Shown here piece by piece: positions 1 to 12,117 of a stretch of 64,000 nt of DNA (position 1 is its first letter; the number at the start of each line of letters is the position of its first letter). The translations under genes were made by a program, and so were the position numbers. Below the pieces are notes generated by a model that saw only the letters and a list, made by a program, of their open reading frames with translations, did no database searches and was not told where the DNA came from. The DNA is from Cymbidium sinense (lineage: Eukaryota > Streptophyta > Magnoliopsida > Asparagales > Orchidaceae), in the NCBI GenBank assembly GCA_021442155.1, contig CM038221.1, positions 32,827,906 to 32,891,905 of the forward strand. The letters run 5' to 3'.

Positions 1-250
1 GAATATTGGTCTACAAGTGGATACAACTTAAATGAGCAACTTACCCACACACACAAGCGGATATGATAAGTTACTTGAGTAGCTCTTGCACAATAATAAA
101 AAGAAAGAAACAAACAAGGAAACACAAGTTGTCACATTAATTTTAACAAAACCCACACACACACAAGACATTTCATATATAATTTTATTTGTGTTACTTA
201 GTTGTAGATATTCGTATAGCATTGAGTCTTAATAAAACCTATAAATAAAA

Positions 251-910
251 GATCCAAAAAGATAAGCCCAATTCATTTTGGCAAGGTGATACCATGGCAA
301 GTGATACCCACTTAAAAGCAACTATTTGATCAAATTATATGCATAAATACAATGTTTCCATAAATTGCAAGCATCCATTCTAAATACAATCTTTCCATAA
401 ATACAATCTTCCCATGAATTGCAAAAATCCATTTTAAATATAATTTGTCCAAAAATTCCATTTGGTATAAGAGATCAAAAAGGATGAACCCAATTCATTT
501 TGGCAAGGTGATACCATGGCAAGTGATACCCACTTAAAAGCAACTCTTTGAGAAAATTATATGCATAAATACAATGTTTCCATAAATTACAAGCATCCAT
601 TCTAAATACAATCTTTTCATAAATATAATCTTTCAATGAATTTCAAAAATCCATTTTAAATACAATATGTCCAAAAATTCCATTTGGTATAAGTGATCAA
701 AAAGGATGAACCCAATTCATTTTGGTAAGGTGATACCATGGCAAGTGATACCCACTTAAAAGCAACTCTTTGAGCAAATTATATGCATAAATACAACATT
801 TCAATAAATTGCAAGCATCCATTCTAAATACAATCTTTCCATAAATGCAATCTTTCCATGAATTGCAAAAATTCATTTTAAATACAATGTCAAGAAATTC
901 CATTTGGTGA
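251..910 (+). repeat. Three tandem 222-bp repeats inside LTR copy 1
   Basis: Units start at 251, 473 and 695, each beginning with GATC(C)AAAAA and containing 'caattcattttgg', 'ggtgatacc' and 'catttggtataa'. The same three units occur in LTR copy 2. They lie upstream of the TATA box, in what would be U3, where tandem repeats often act as enhancer-like elements; that role is inference. Confidence 0.85.
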
Positions 911-2553
911 TAACAAATTCTATATCTTTGATTTTTTTAATAAATCACCATTAAACTCTCGTTCTTCTCACCGTTTTAATTTTAATTAGAATTATCTTCT
1001 CTTATAAAATAAATAAGCAAGTTCAAACTCAAAAAATGGAGCTCTAATTTGAACTTGAACATGATCTTTAAAAAATTCATTGAGTGAAAAGCATAATCCA
1101 TGTGTTAGATTGATCAATCTATCATCAAAGTCACTGTCATGAATAGGTTTTGCATTATTTGGGTAAAACCCAAAAAAAAAAATTAACTTATGTTTAGAAC
1201 AAAAGGACAAAGAAACTAAGACTTGATTTATATCTACCATTATAAAATTTTCAGCATAAAACATGGCTTAAACATTGTTAAAGATTTGAAATCTTGTTTA
1301 TTAATTTTTAAATGAGTTCAAATGAATTTAAAATTTAATAAAGTTTAATTAATCATATATTTGATGCTAAAAATTTAATCACATAGCTTATATAATTAGA
1401 TTTATAGAGTTTTATATAGTTTAATATAATTAATTAGAGTTATTTAAATTATTTGATTAAGTTTAAATATTATTAGAAAAATATTTAAATTTAACTATCC
1501 AGCTATTTATTTCATATTTTTTATCATATTTATACATATGATAATATACATAATTTTTAAAGTATATAAATTATAAAAATTAATATAATAACATAGAATT
1601 AAATCATTATATTAAAAATAAGCCATCTTAAATGAGCATTTTAATGTATTTGTATCAAAATATTTATTAAACAACAAATAATTATGTTTACAAAAATAAA
1701 TGAATTAGCAAGTTTCAAATTTATTTATTTATTGGATGAGCTTTTAAAATTTTATTTAAATTTATTTAATTATATAAATAAACTAATATAAATAAGTATA
1801 TATATTTTTTTCAAAGTACACTTCTTCATTCCCAATCTAATCACATCAACATAAACTCTTCTTGAAATTGTGAAGAGCCAAGCATTGGAACTCAGGTTGA
1901 GTCAGTCAGATAGGTGAAATATGGAAATGGGAAATCGTCGATGGCTACTCAAAGTGGACGTTCAGAATCTCAAAATCTTAAGGGTTTGTTTGGAATCAAT
2001 TTTATTTTATTTTATTTTTTTAATATTTTGATATAAAATAAAGCATATTTAATTATGATAATTATTTTTAAAAATATTCAAAATATTTGAAAATTATTTT
2101 TAATATTTTTAAAAATAATGTGATTTAATTTTTATTTTTATTTTATTTTCTTTATATTTTGATTTAAAACAAAACATATTTAGTGGTGATAATTATTTTT
2201 AAAATACTTAAAATATTTGAAATTTATTTTAAATATTTTTAGAGATATCCGAAAATTATTAGTAGCGAATCTTGATGTCGAAAGAAATTTGATTCTGAGT
2301 TAAGACTAACTCACATCAAACGCTTAAAATATAATTAAAAATTTTGTGATATCAGTCGACTAAATATATGGTGTTTATTATTGTCGAGTGTCTTGATGAG
2401 CCAGATCTAACAAGCCTAATATCTCCTAATTATGACTTCATTTGAGCATTCAAATACTTAAAATATATTAGATGATCGAAGGAATCATTTCGAGCCATAC
2501 GATGGAATTGTTTGGATTTTGTATGTATTTATAGAAACGTCACTTCTCTAATC

Positions 2554-2561
2554 TATAAATA
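2554..2561 (+). promoter_or_regulatory. LTR TATA box
   Basis: TATAAATA followed by G, about 80 bp upstream of a GC-rich transcribed-looking segment and 480 bp upstream of an AATAAA. It is conserved at the same place in LTR copy 2 (63167) and, as TATATAAATA, in the minus-strand copy (41975-41984). Confidence 0.6.
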
Positions 2562-2629
2562 GCCTCTCATTCTCATATGGGGTCAATTAAAGAGAGAGGA
2601 GCTCAAATTTTGAAAATCCTCCAAGCATA

Positions 2630-2925
2630 ATCATGCACCACTTGATTGCCACGCCGTCATCATCGGTAGCCAGCCGTTCCAAAACATCACCATGGGGCAT
2701 CACTTACCATCGCGTCATCATCACCGGTCATCATACCCCATCATCGGTCATCCGTACCATATCACCTTTGCGCGGTTTGCGAACCTGCCGTGGATTCGCA
2801 CCATCATCGATGATCATCGTCATATCACTGTCATCCGACCGACCACATCACGGTCTTTTGCGGCATATCGCCGGTCATGCCGCACTTACATCTCGCCGCC
2901 ATCTCATAGTCATCTCTTAATCAAT
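2630..2925 (+). repeat. GC-rich CATC/ATCACC cryptic repeat in LTR R/U5
   Basis: A strongly GC-enriched island in an AT-rich LTR, built from short interspersed words such as CATCATC, ATCACC, GGTCATC and CCGGTCAT. It can be read as open frames on the plus strand, but these follow from the low stop content of the simple repeat, not from a recognisable protein. The equivalent islands in the other LTR copies share composition but hardly any exact sequence. Confidence 0.6.
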
Positions 2926-3199
2926 TGTTCATTTTCAGCCATACAACTATTACAACTAACCAATGTTGTTTGATTCGAATTCCATTGTCGCTCTTCTATA
3001 TATCTTAATCATTATCGGAAAACTTTGTACTCCAAAATAAATATATAGTAGAAAATTTTTACTAGGCTAGGCCCCATAATTTTTTCCCCCTATTTAAGGG
3101 TTTTTTCACGTAAAAATTCTAGAGTGTCTTATTCTCTTTTCAACTATCTTTGTCTTTAACATGGTAAGCGAAGTTTTATTCATGAGTTTAGCACTCAAA

Positions 3200-3600
3200 T
3201 AATATAATTCATTTTAGAAATAAAATTTATAAATATTTTAAAAATGCAAAAATAAATATGATTTTAGAAAATAACATAAAAATAAAAATAAAATAAAATA
3301 ACTCAACAAAATTTGACCCAAAGAGATGCTCACAAAAAAAATTATTTATTTCCATTAGAGACACCAAGGAATGTTATCTCAATCTCATCCACCTTCGAGT
3401 AATAACTTTTCGAACCAAATTCCATAAATTGCATGACGTCGTCGTCATGAGTTAATAATTTGTAAATAGTTCATGTTTGTCTCATTAAGTAGATCATATT
3501 CAAATCATTCATTAAGTAAGTGAGCCAAATACGAATAAATATTTTAAGCTCAATTTATAAACGGGTTGTAAGAAATATAAATGAGAATATTTCATTTATA
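3200..3600. other. No recognisable feature
   Basis: AT-rich spacer between LTR copy 1 and the 3.6-kb repeat. I see no coding potential or repeat match, apart from a short segment rich in 'aaaataaaataaa'. Confidence 0.4.
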
Positions 3601-4560
3601 TATTTTAAGCTCAAATCATTAGTTAAGCCTGATTTGAATTTATATTTCCTTTATATGTGAATATATGAGAATATAAATGAGAATATAAATGGGTTGTAAG
3701 AAATTTATGAATTTGAATTGATTTGAAGATGATTTAGCCTAAGTCCTTAAGAGAAAATCAAAGTGACTTTGGAAAGATTTGTCAATATAGATTTTGTTTG
3801 ATTGATTTTAATTTATATTTCATTTATATATGTGAATATAAATGAGAATATTAATGAGTTAGGAAAAAATTTTATGAATTTGAATTGATTTGAGGATGAT
3901 TTAGGGTAAGTCCTTAAGGGGGAATTAAGGACTAAGGAAAGATTTTGAACTTGGAATCTCAATCATGGATTTCAATCATAGGTTTCAATCATGTGGCATT
4001 GATTTGAGTTTGGGAGGAAATCAATTAAGCTGGAATTGATTTAAGTTTGATGTTGATTTGGTTTGGAGTTTGACTTGAAGGAAGGAAGTGAGGAATCTGC
4101 TCTATGGGGTAGGCAAATTTGATGGCATGACCTATTCCTATGGCTAACTCTAAGTCTCTAAGGTTAGGTTGAATGTCCACATAATCACTAGGTGTGTCTT
4201 AAGATTAATGATCCCTTAAAATTTAAGAGAAGTCTTATGTCTAAGATGAAGGGGTTGAGAACCCATTCTAAAATGAGGTCTGCCATCTTTCTCTTAAACT
4301 CACGAGCTTGGATTGTGATCAAATTGATCCCACACCATCAAGAAGAAGGAGAACACATCCAATGGTAAAAAATGCATGACATACAAATTTCTTTGGAAAA
4401 GGACCAACCACTTTTCCTAAACCAATAGTTTTGAAGAATTACCTCTAGAGTGATGTCAGTGGTGGGATTGAGCATCTTCACCTAGTTGAGGCTGAAGTTG
4501 TTGAGAAGCTTGGACCTCTTGAAGTGAACCACTGGGCGATGATCGTGAGCTTCAACATCG
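3600..4560 (+). repeat. Fragment of the long non-coding repeat also at 47.3-50.7 kb
   Basis: 3636-3770 and 3811-3920 form two tandem units containing 'tttatatttc', 'ttgatttgaagatgattt' and 'aagtccttaag'. 4130-4270 shares the order of 'ctaagtctc', 'tcacataatc', 'gtgtctta' and 'gatgaaggggttgagaac' with 50545-50665. 4380-4450 ('aaaggaccaacca ... gaattacctc') parallels 47660-47710. The two loci are therefore members of one repeat family; this one is shorter and internally deleted. Confidence 0.6.
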
Positions 4561-6180
4561 ATCAAACTTGGACTTCCGGTAGCATACACAGAATAAATGA
4601 AAATAAAGTAAAAGCAATCACAGAGAAAAACACTAGATTTAATGTGAAAAAACTCGAGAATGGGAAAGAACTATAGAGCCATACCACAAAGAAATCCATT
4701 ATGAAAAAAGAGGAAAATGCACAAATTGTTTCACTGATTAAGGAACTTCACTTCACTCTTACCCACAAGGGAAATGAAGAAAAAGATTCTAAAAAACTAG
4801 AGAAAATCTCTAACAAAGTCTCTCAACTTGTAGCACCCGTTCATTTAGGGCCTTGGCATTAGCGTCATTGTCCCATTTCTTTACATGTTCATGTAGTGGC
4901 ATTGGACTCTTCTTATTTCACTATTAAATCCAAGCACCCGATTGTTTCCTAAAGCATCAATGCACTAGCTTCTCATCTTCTAGTGCAAACCAACAAATAG
5001 AAGTGTCCTGATACCTCTTGATTTGTTCACAAGAAACTTTTCTTTACGCCTGAACTCACAATGGTGCACTCTCATGGGTGTGTCGATTCAATGAAAAACC
5101 AAACATAACATTATTTGGTCAGTTTTTGTTTGTAAACTTGTGTTCAATTTTTGTTATAAAAGTAATATTTGATTTTTTTTTCAGTTTGGTTTAAAAAGAA
5201 AAAAAAGATTGTTGCGAATAAATTGAATAAATCAATATAATTTAGAAATAAAATGTAAGTATATAATTTGTGTTGTAAATGTTTATCAAAAATTGATAGA
5301 TTTATATTTGTCTTAAATTTTCAATGTATAATATATATTAAATCGTGCTTTAGTTAATTAGTTTATAAAAAAATAAAACAATTTATTTCTTTTTTATGTT
5401 ATTCTATTTCATCGAAAATAGAACTAAATAAACCAAATTATTTCGGTCGATTGATTTTGCAGATTTGATTAGATTATTTTGAATTATGGTTGTTTATTCA
5501 ATTTCACAAAAAATCGGCTGAATACACACCTAATCGGTGAATTCATCGAGCTCAACTGAAAGTAAGACCTAAGTCGACAATACATCCTAGGTTGATTCAT
5601 AAAAAAATCAAGCTCCACAATATAATTGCCATAGCACTGAAGCATTGCATCTATAGTGTTGAGGCATTATACACAAATATAAAATAAAAATTCTGCTCAA
5701 CTAGTCAATGTAAAGGGCTAAGTTAATAGTATATCTCTAATTGATCAATCGCTACAAAATAAAAAAAATTTCACATGAAAATTTAATATATATGTACAAC
5801 ATCACTCCCTTCATATTGACAAAATTCTAATATTTTAGATCAAAATATCAAAAGAAGATTTGGCAAATAGATATCAATTTTGTTTTCTCTACTACTCCTC
5901 CTACTCCAAGTTTTTTAGTCGCTAGTTTACACCATGAAGATGAAAATTTGAGCATACTTTATTAATATAATTTTAATCAACTTTACAAATATAAAAATAC
6001 TAAAAGTAGAATTTAAGTAGGGGTGAGTCAAATTAATTAGTAGTTAATTGATTTCTTCAATAAATGACTCTTGAAAATTTTGATGATCAAATAAGTGTTA
6101 ATATCTAATTCTAACTAGTGAGATAGCATGTTTGAAAAAAGTAATATAAAAATTATTAAAAATTTATTTTTTATGTAATT
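4560..6180. other. AT-rich spacer, no gene seen
   Basis: No open frame with recognisable motifs on either strand. Around 4570-4830 there is a less AT-rich stretch ('ggacttccggtagc', 'aactcgagaatggg') that looks like decayed transposon sequence, but I could not assign a family. Confidence 0.4.
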
Positions 6181-6715
6181 TCTCATTATGTTCTTCTAAT
6201 TTCTCATTTTTTTTATTTATCAATTTAAATAGTAAAGATTAAATCAAAATTTCTTCCTCTCATACTTAGATCTATTGGAAATATAAAGATAGAATAAATT
6301 TATCTTTCAGATCTCATTCAATCAAAAAGAAGATTTATAACTCAATCCATGGTAAAATTTATTGAATTTTGGTCTTCCACTTCTAAAATGGTGTTCCAGA
6401 GAGAGAGAGAGAGAGAGAGAGATATCATTCTTTTCACTCAGGATAGGATGTGAGGAAATTAAGAACTAACCCTTTAGAATGGGGACCATAACCTTATTTA
6501 TACTTGAGTGCATTTAGTTTTATTTCAGTCTATTATTAAAATAAAATAAAATTTCTAGTTTCTACACATGATAATTTTATCCAAAATTAATAAGATATCT
6601 CAAAAGCTTAAAATTAATTAATCTTTATTTGATCATAAAATTAATATACTTTAAAATAAAATAATATAATATAATTAAATTTATATGTGAGCCTATATTC
6701 AAAATTTCAATAATC
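6180..6715 (-). mobile_element. 3' LTR of the minus-strand copia element (approximate)
   Basis: Read on the minus strand, a purine-rich tract (GTAGGAGAT, about 6710-6722) is followed by ATTGAAATTTTG, like the usual copia junction of polypurine tract plus TGTTGGAAT. A TATA box (TATAAATAA, plus-strand 6494-6502) and a CT microsatellite follow. The far end near 6180 is a guess because no clear terminal CA was found. A similar segment occurs at 15960-16245. Confidence 0.5.
6398..6422 (+). repeat. (AG)12 microsatellite
   Basis: Uninterrupted AG dinucleotide run inside the copia LTR, 3' of its TATA box in the element's own orientation. Confidence 0.95.
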
Positions 6716-7149
6716 TCCTACTTGGGTCATATATAAATTGAAAATTATACATTACTAAATACTTTAAGAGCTCAATATTTGCTATCTTCAAAGAGGAATA
6801 TCTTTAGACAATTTGATACATTAATAATATTGATATAGAATCAAAGCAATTTTTTACTATAATTTTTCTATAACAAGACTCATGATCACTAAATCAATAT
6901 GATTACGATCAAGTATGGATGTGGCATGAAAAATTGTGATCACATATCATTTTTTATTTCCATGACCATATTTTTAACTCAAAAGATTTATAAATATAGT
7001 TTCATTTATTTATGCTAAAGATTAAAATGCATAAATAAGTTTTCAAGAAGATATTATACTTTATTCGATAAAAAAATATATTTATAATCATTAAACATCA
7101 TAATCAAACTCCCCTATCTAGTATACCATCAAAGTAAATCAAAATTCAA

Positions 7150-7720
7150 TGAGCTCATGAAATACTTAAGGTGGTAAACCTTTTGGTGGATCCAAAAATA
7201 AAAGAAACTTTATGTCAATATAATTTGATTTTGATGAACTTCATTTGTTCTTTGATTATAACTCATCTCTATTATCATAATTTATTTTTAATGTTCTCTA
7301 TTCAATCAAAAATTTTACCCAGTGATAAAATTCGCATATTCCTTGATTTAATGCATAATAAGCTATAAATTTTGCTTCCATAGTGGAAGAAGCTATGAGT
7401 AATTATTTAACACTTTTCCAAGATATAGCTCCTGCTAATAAAAATATAATGAAGTGGATCTTACATCGAGGCAACCAACAAATCAAAATTAAAGTAACCC
7501 ATAATCTCCAAATGATCTGATCTCCGATATGTGACTATAAAGTCTTTTGTTCTATTGGATGCATAACCTATTTTATTGCTTTCCAATGATGATTCCAAGG
7601 TTACTTAAATATCTACCAAGCATTCCATGTATAATTAATATGGATGCATACAAACTTGAGCATACATAAGACTACTACTGGATGCATAAGAGATCTTTTC
7701 ATCTCTTTTTTCAAGTTCAT
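7150..7720 (-). pseudogene. copia RNase H / polyprotein C-terminus
   Basis: Minus-strand reading gives, across several frames, the usual end of a copia polyprotein: a segment like 'SLMYAQVC', then 'HHWKAIK', then 'AGAISWKSVK' and 'IASSTMEAKF' (plus strand about 7366-7440). These match the family's SLMYA, HW.A.K, G.I.W.S.KQ and STAEAE blocks. The tail reads 'PPKGLPP' before leaving the ORF. RNase H degrades the RNA strand of the RNA-DNA hybrid during replication. At least four frame changes or stops separate the blocks, so no product is made. Confidence 0.75.
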
Positions 7721-7799
7721 TTCTTGGACATTGAAGCAAATTAAAGATATGATCTTTAGCAATAGGTTATTATCTCACATCATGTCAAATCTAGCACTT

Positions 7800-8260
7800 T
7801 GCTCATTATGTCATTTGTAATAAACCGGTGTACCATGAGAATGACCTCATGAATTTGTATACCCAACACGAAGATACATTCCCAAGACATTTCATTTCAA
7901 ATTTATTTGCAATTTCTTGATTTCTGCAAAAGGCTTATATATGCTTTGTAGAATATCATCAACATATAACACTAGAATGATGAATTTACTCCCACTAATT
8001 TTGTAATAAATAAAATAATAAATAGTATTTTCTTTAAAACTAAAAGTAATCACTTGATCAAATTTTTTATCTTTGTGAAGCTTGCTTTAAATGATAGATG
8101 AATTTCTTTAATTTTGATTATCTATAGTTATAACTTGAATAAGATCAGGTAAAATTATCTGATCATTTTCTATTATAATTATAGGAAGAGTAATAAATTT
8201 CTCTTTAAATATAAATTTTCTAAGTTTTACTCCCATCATATTCAACTCCTAATAAATTTA
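7800..8260 (-). pseudogene. copia reverse transcriptase fragment
   Basis: The catalytic motif YVDD is preserved on the minus strand (plus-strand 7955-7966) in the context 'FIILVLYVDDIL', typical for copia reverse transcriptase. The part between this motif and the integrase is poorly readable: much of the finger and palm region has been lost, since integrase and YVDD are only about 300 bp apart against more than 1 kb in complete elements. The motif is intact but stands in a broken frame. Confidence 0.7.
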
Positions 8261-8269
8261 GCATTGCCC

Positions 8270-8840
8270 GTCTCGAAAAAGGATTTATTTGAAGAGTCAT
8301 AAAACTTAAAACCATTCAACCTTTCTGAGTGTCCAATCAAATAACATCTAATAGTTCTTGAGTCCAACTTTCTTTCATTAGGCTTATATGGCCTAGCTTC
8401 AGCTGGACATCCCTAGATATGAAGATGTATCTAGGCTTCTTCTCAATCCATAATTATATGGGATTTTGGTTACTATTTTACTTGGAACTCTATTAAGGAT
8501 GTAAACTGTAATCTTTAAGATTTCTCCCCAAAGTGATTCTAGTAAGAAAGAATGATTTATCATATTTCTAACCATATCCATAAGGGTCCGATTTCATCTC
8601 TTAGCTATATTATTTTGACTTAGAGTCTCTAGTATGGTGTATTGAGGACAATGCCACATTCTGCAAAATATTTAGTAAAATGGCATGAATGTTGTTCACT
8701 TGATCCATCATATCTATCATAGTATTCACCATCATGATCAGATTTGACAACTTTTATTTTCTTTCTAAGTTGATTTTCAACTTCAACCTTAAAAATTTTG
8801 AATACGTCCATTGATTGTGACTTCTCATAAATCAAGTATA
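8270..8840 (-). pseudogene. copia integrase core fragments
   Basis: Two minus-strand frames carry integrase. 8835-8629 has 'KSQSMDVFKIFKVEVENQL' and 'KVVKSDHDGEYY' (second catalytic Asp region, family form KSDRGGEY). 8581-8399 has 'SLWGEILKITVYILNRVPSK', the conserved block after the catalytic Glu. The Glu-bearing block itself ('NGVAERRN' in the family) is not visible between the two frames. Integrase joins the cDNA into the host chromosome. The gene is frameshifted and lacks the third catalytic region. Confidence 0.8.
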
Positions 8841-9221
8841 AGTACCCATAACGAGAATAATTATCTTTAAAAGTAATAAAATATTATTTCCCATTCTAAG
8901 TAGCTGTGGGGAATGAATCACAAATATCCATATAAATTAATTCCAAGATGCTTAAACTTCTGGTAGCACTAATTTTCTTAATATTTATTTATTTTCCCAT
9001 GATACATTCTATATAGAGTTTATTGTCTAAAAAATTAAGGGAATCAAGATTTCCTTCTGACATAAGTTTTTCAATTATTTATTTATAAATATGTCCTAAA
9101 TGCTTGTGTCATAACATATATGAATTCTCATTCATTAATTTTTATTTTGTATCAAAATTATTTGCATGTAAAATTTCATTAATTTGTTAAGCAAAAATGT
9201 CTAATTTATATAGATTATCAA

Positions 9222-9662
9222 TCAAAGAACCAGTCCCAATAATATTTGAATTATGAAAGAGACTAAAATTTTCAATTCCAAATGAACAAGAATAACAAAA
9301 TTTGTCCAAACAAGAAATATAAAATAAATATTGTCTAAACGATGGTACATAAAAGTCTCATATAAATTCAAAATACAATCAGATTCTTGATGTAATCTAT
9401 ATACACATATTGTTTCAACAGAAGCTTTATTATCATTTCCCACATAGATGAACTTTTTAACATCAGTTAGCATTCGTCTCCTCAAACAACCTTGCATAGT
9501 CACACTTATGTGAATAGTTGCACATGTATCTATCCAACAAGTGTGATTTGGTACTAAGGATAAATTAACTTCAGAACAAATAAAGTTGATAAGTTTACCC
9601 TTTTCACGAGCCAATTTACATACTTGGGAAAATCCTTCTTCACATGACCAGACTTTTTGCAA
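9222..9662 (-). pseudogene. copia aspartic protease region
   Basis: The 146-codon frame contains 'WIDTCATIHIS' at residues 43-53, the position of the retroviral-type protease motif (family form W.DSGAT.H). Asp is kept, but the normally invariant Ser/Thr-Gly after it reads Thr-Cys, so activity would be lost. 'FIYVGNDNKASVETICVYRL' follows, matching the family's YVG-x-A/V-x-G block. The end reads into the pre-integrase linker. The frame overlaps the zinc-knuckle frame by a frameshift. Confidence 0.75.
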
Positions 9663-10400
9663 AAGAAATAACTAACAACATTAACTTGTTTCTGTTGCAC
9701 CTTATACTGTGAAGTCCTTTTATCTGCAGCTCTTTTGACTTTATAAATCTTTTTTCTTTTAGTAACATTGCCACAAGAGGAAGTAGCCAAGTGAGCACTT
9801 TCTATTTTATCATGTTATAATATTTCTTTCTCTTACAAATATTGAGCAATGAGCTCATTAAGAGTCCATTTTTTATAGTATTATAACTTATCTTAAAAGG
9901 ATTAAATTATTCAGGAAGAGAAATCAAAACTAAGTGCATAAGAATGTCATCAAACATCTCTAATTTTAATACTCTTAGTCTAGTAATAAAATTAGACATC
10001 TCTATAATGTACTCTCTTATGTTTTCAATACCTTTATACAGCTTTGAAACAAGTTTACTAAGAATAGTACTCACTTCGACCTTTTCAGAACTAATAAAAC
10101 AAATTACTATTTGGCTTAGAACTTTTTAGCACATTCCTCTTTAGGCATTGCACCTCTTATGATTTCTGGAATGAAATGCTTCATGATCATAAGACTCATG
10201 CGGTTAGAATGCTCTTATTTTTCAAAAATTAGTCTTTTGTTCAATAGTGCTTTATGTAGTAAGGGAGGACGTTCTCAGATCGCATCAACATCCATACACT
10301 ATGGTGATATGCTCTTTCCATTTCTTATAGTTAGTGCCATTAAGCGCTGGAATATTATTCAAATTGGCAGATATAGAAAAAATATAACTAAAAAAACAAA
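9554..10400 (-). pseudogene. copia gag with degraded zinc knuckle
   Basis: From the upstream end: 'IPALNGTNYKKWKEHI' (near 10350), 'SNRMSLMIMKHFIPE' (near 10190), 'KLYKGIENIREYIIEMSNF' (near 10020) and 'LVLISLP' (near 9930), the standard copia gag order. Then 'YFFCKKSGHVKKDFPKY' (near 9660) is a C-x2-C-x4-H-x4-C knuckle in which the first and last Cys have become Tyr and Phe. Gag forms the capsid particle and binds the genomic RNA. Multiple stops and frameshifts separate the blocks. No canonical initiator could be fixed. Confidence 0.8.
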
Positions 10401-10849
10401 AATACTTATAATTAGCAATATTGTCATTTCCTTATGTGTATATAATGTAAACTTAAATATTAACAAAATGCATGCTTTAAATGAAATATTCAATAAAATA
10501 GGCACATATAAGATACCTAACACAATATTGTGATTTACTTTTTGTACAAAAATAACAAATTTGTAAATGGTACTCTTAAAATTTCAATCAATAAATATTG
10601 ATAATAAATTTTGCCGATAATATACCTATCTTTAGATCGACATATTATATGCATGATTAACATAAGTTTATCAAATATTTTTAATATAATTTAATTTCAT
10701 TCATTTAAATTTCAATCCTAGTATTGCCTCTGCTCGCGATTTCCATCCCCCCTTTTTGTCGTGTGGCTTTCTTGGTTCCTCTTTCATCTCGGCGGCCACT
10801 TTCGTTGTTTGACATGTAAGCTCTTGCTGGATATGACATTTGTTCCCCT

Positions 10850-11782
10850 TTGGGAAACCCAGCTTCTTCTCTTGCGGTTGTCAAACTTCCAGAACCCTCG
10901 GGGATCTCTGGATCCAATCCCTCCCTGGCATCTAAATCATTCAAAGATGTTCTTGCGGGTATGGCAAACAACACAAGTGAGTCACTTGATCTTGTCTCTA
11001 CTTCTTTCCGAGGAGTACTCATGATTATGTGTGTTGATTCAGTGGTGGAAAGGCTTGCTAAATTTACATTGGTTGGTAAATTTGCACTGCGACGTCCTAC
11101 TATAGAGAATATTCGATCCTTTTTTTCATAGTTTGAATCTCTCTGGTGTTTTATCTGTTGGATTGATAGATTCATGCCATGTTATGATTCAACTTTCTAA
11201 TGATCTGGATTATTCTAGAGTTTTTACTAGAAGATCATATTTTTTTTCAACTGTCAGATGCGTTTGTTGAAATGGATGCCTTATTTTGACATTAAGGAGG
11301 AGTCTCCTATTGTTCCTCTCTAGATTTCCATTCCAAATTTACGTGTGCATTTCTTTAATCCAGAATTTCTCTTTGTCGTGGCTGGGTTGTTCGGTCGGCC
11401 TCTCCAATTGGATCAGGCGACTGCTTCTAACACAAGGCCATCTATTGCTCGGATACTTATTGAGTTGGATATAACTAAAAAATATCCAAAGGAAATTTGG
11501 TTAGGCAGAGAGAAATATGGTTATTTTCAAAAAGTGGAGTTTGAAAACTTTCTTGTATTTTGTTCTCATTGTAAAATTCATGGGAATGGGATTTCAGAAT
11601 ACTTTGTGGTTCATCCACATCTCAAGAAAAGTTCTGATGTGCTTCCTAAAGCTACTTTGTCTCTTAAGGCTCCCTTGATTAAATCACAAAATGCTTTGGT
11701 CTCTAATACCACCTTACTGAAATCTGAGGGTCATTACCTTGAGCTTCCTATCCCTTCGATACTATGGTGGCTATGCCGATAA
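10850..11782 (+). pseudogene. LINE ORF1: DUF4283 and CCHC zinc-knuckle protein
   Basis: Residues read across frames: 'SKSFKDVLAG' (near 10935), 'GKFALRRPTIENIRSFFS' (near 11085), 'DLDYSRVFTRRSYF' (near 11210) and 'KWMPYFDIKEESPIVPLW' (near 11275). The long frame 11345-11782 has 'FFNPEFLFVVAGLFGRPLQL', 'TRPSIARILIELDI' and the knuckle 'FCSHCKIHGNGISEY', where the family's His and last Cys are changed to Asn and Tyr. ORF1 proteins of plant L1 elements bind the LINE RNA. At least two frameshifts and a stop break it. Confidence 0.8.
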
Positions 11783-12117
11783 TCTACGAATGGCATGCTT
11801 GGTAATGACATGGTCCCTTCTAATGGAAATCACTTAAATATTTATTGGAATTAATGTTACTAATATGGTACCTCTATGTCATTTTTTTTTCCAAGCAATT
11901 TTTCTTGCTCCTCTTCTACCCCTTAGGTATTTGTGATATGGCCCAATAAATTTTGAAGCTTTTTAAGAAAAAGCCTCTAAATCTAAATTTTCTAACTTTT
12001 GCATATTACCATTAGCTTTTAAGAAATAAATATTTCTTTCCTTATTTAAATGTGAGAGAGTGGTACCCTTATTAGAAACAAAATCGGTAATTTAGTTCGT
12101 TCTCATAGTATTTTTTC

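Larger units (their letters stand above)
1..3199 (+). mobile_element. LTR copy 1 of a long-LTR retrotransposon, cut by window start
   Basis: Bases 1 onward align almost collinearly with 60597-63850, including a three-copy tandem repeat, an AT-rich centre, a TATA box and a GC-rich island. Similarity fades after the shared segment 'gaagttttat' near 3176 and ends around 3199. No primer-binding site follows, unlike the copy at the right end, so this is a solo LTR, a 3' LTR whose internal region lies left of the window, or a truncated copy. Orientation is plus, judged from the TATA box (2554) upstream of the poly(A)-like AATAAA (3036). The left terminus is not in the window. Confidence 0.75.
6716..10420 (-). 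mobile_element. Degenerate Ty1/copia retrotransposon internal region
   Basis: On the minus strand the fragments appear in copia order from high to low coordinate: gag (10400-9660), protease (9560-9460), integrase (8840-8270), reverse transcriptase (about 8260-7800) and RNase H (7720-7150), then a polypurine tract and LTR. Every domain carries stops or frameshifts, so the element is dead. A 5' LTR is not recognisable upstream of gag: the sequence from 10560 is non-homologous and a LINE starts at about 10740. Confidence 0.85.

Noticed and set aside
2633..2973. Overlapping plus-strand frames of 95 and 93 codons in LTR copy 1
   Set aside because: Product of a low-stop simple-sequence island; the peptide is not conserved in LTR copy 2.
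10159..10533. 124-codon plus-strand frame
   Set aside because: Shadow of the copia gag, whose motifs are on the opposite strand.
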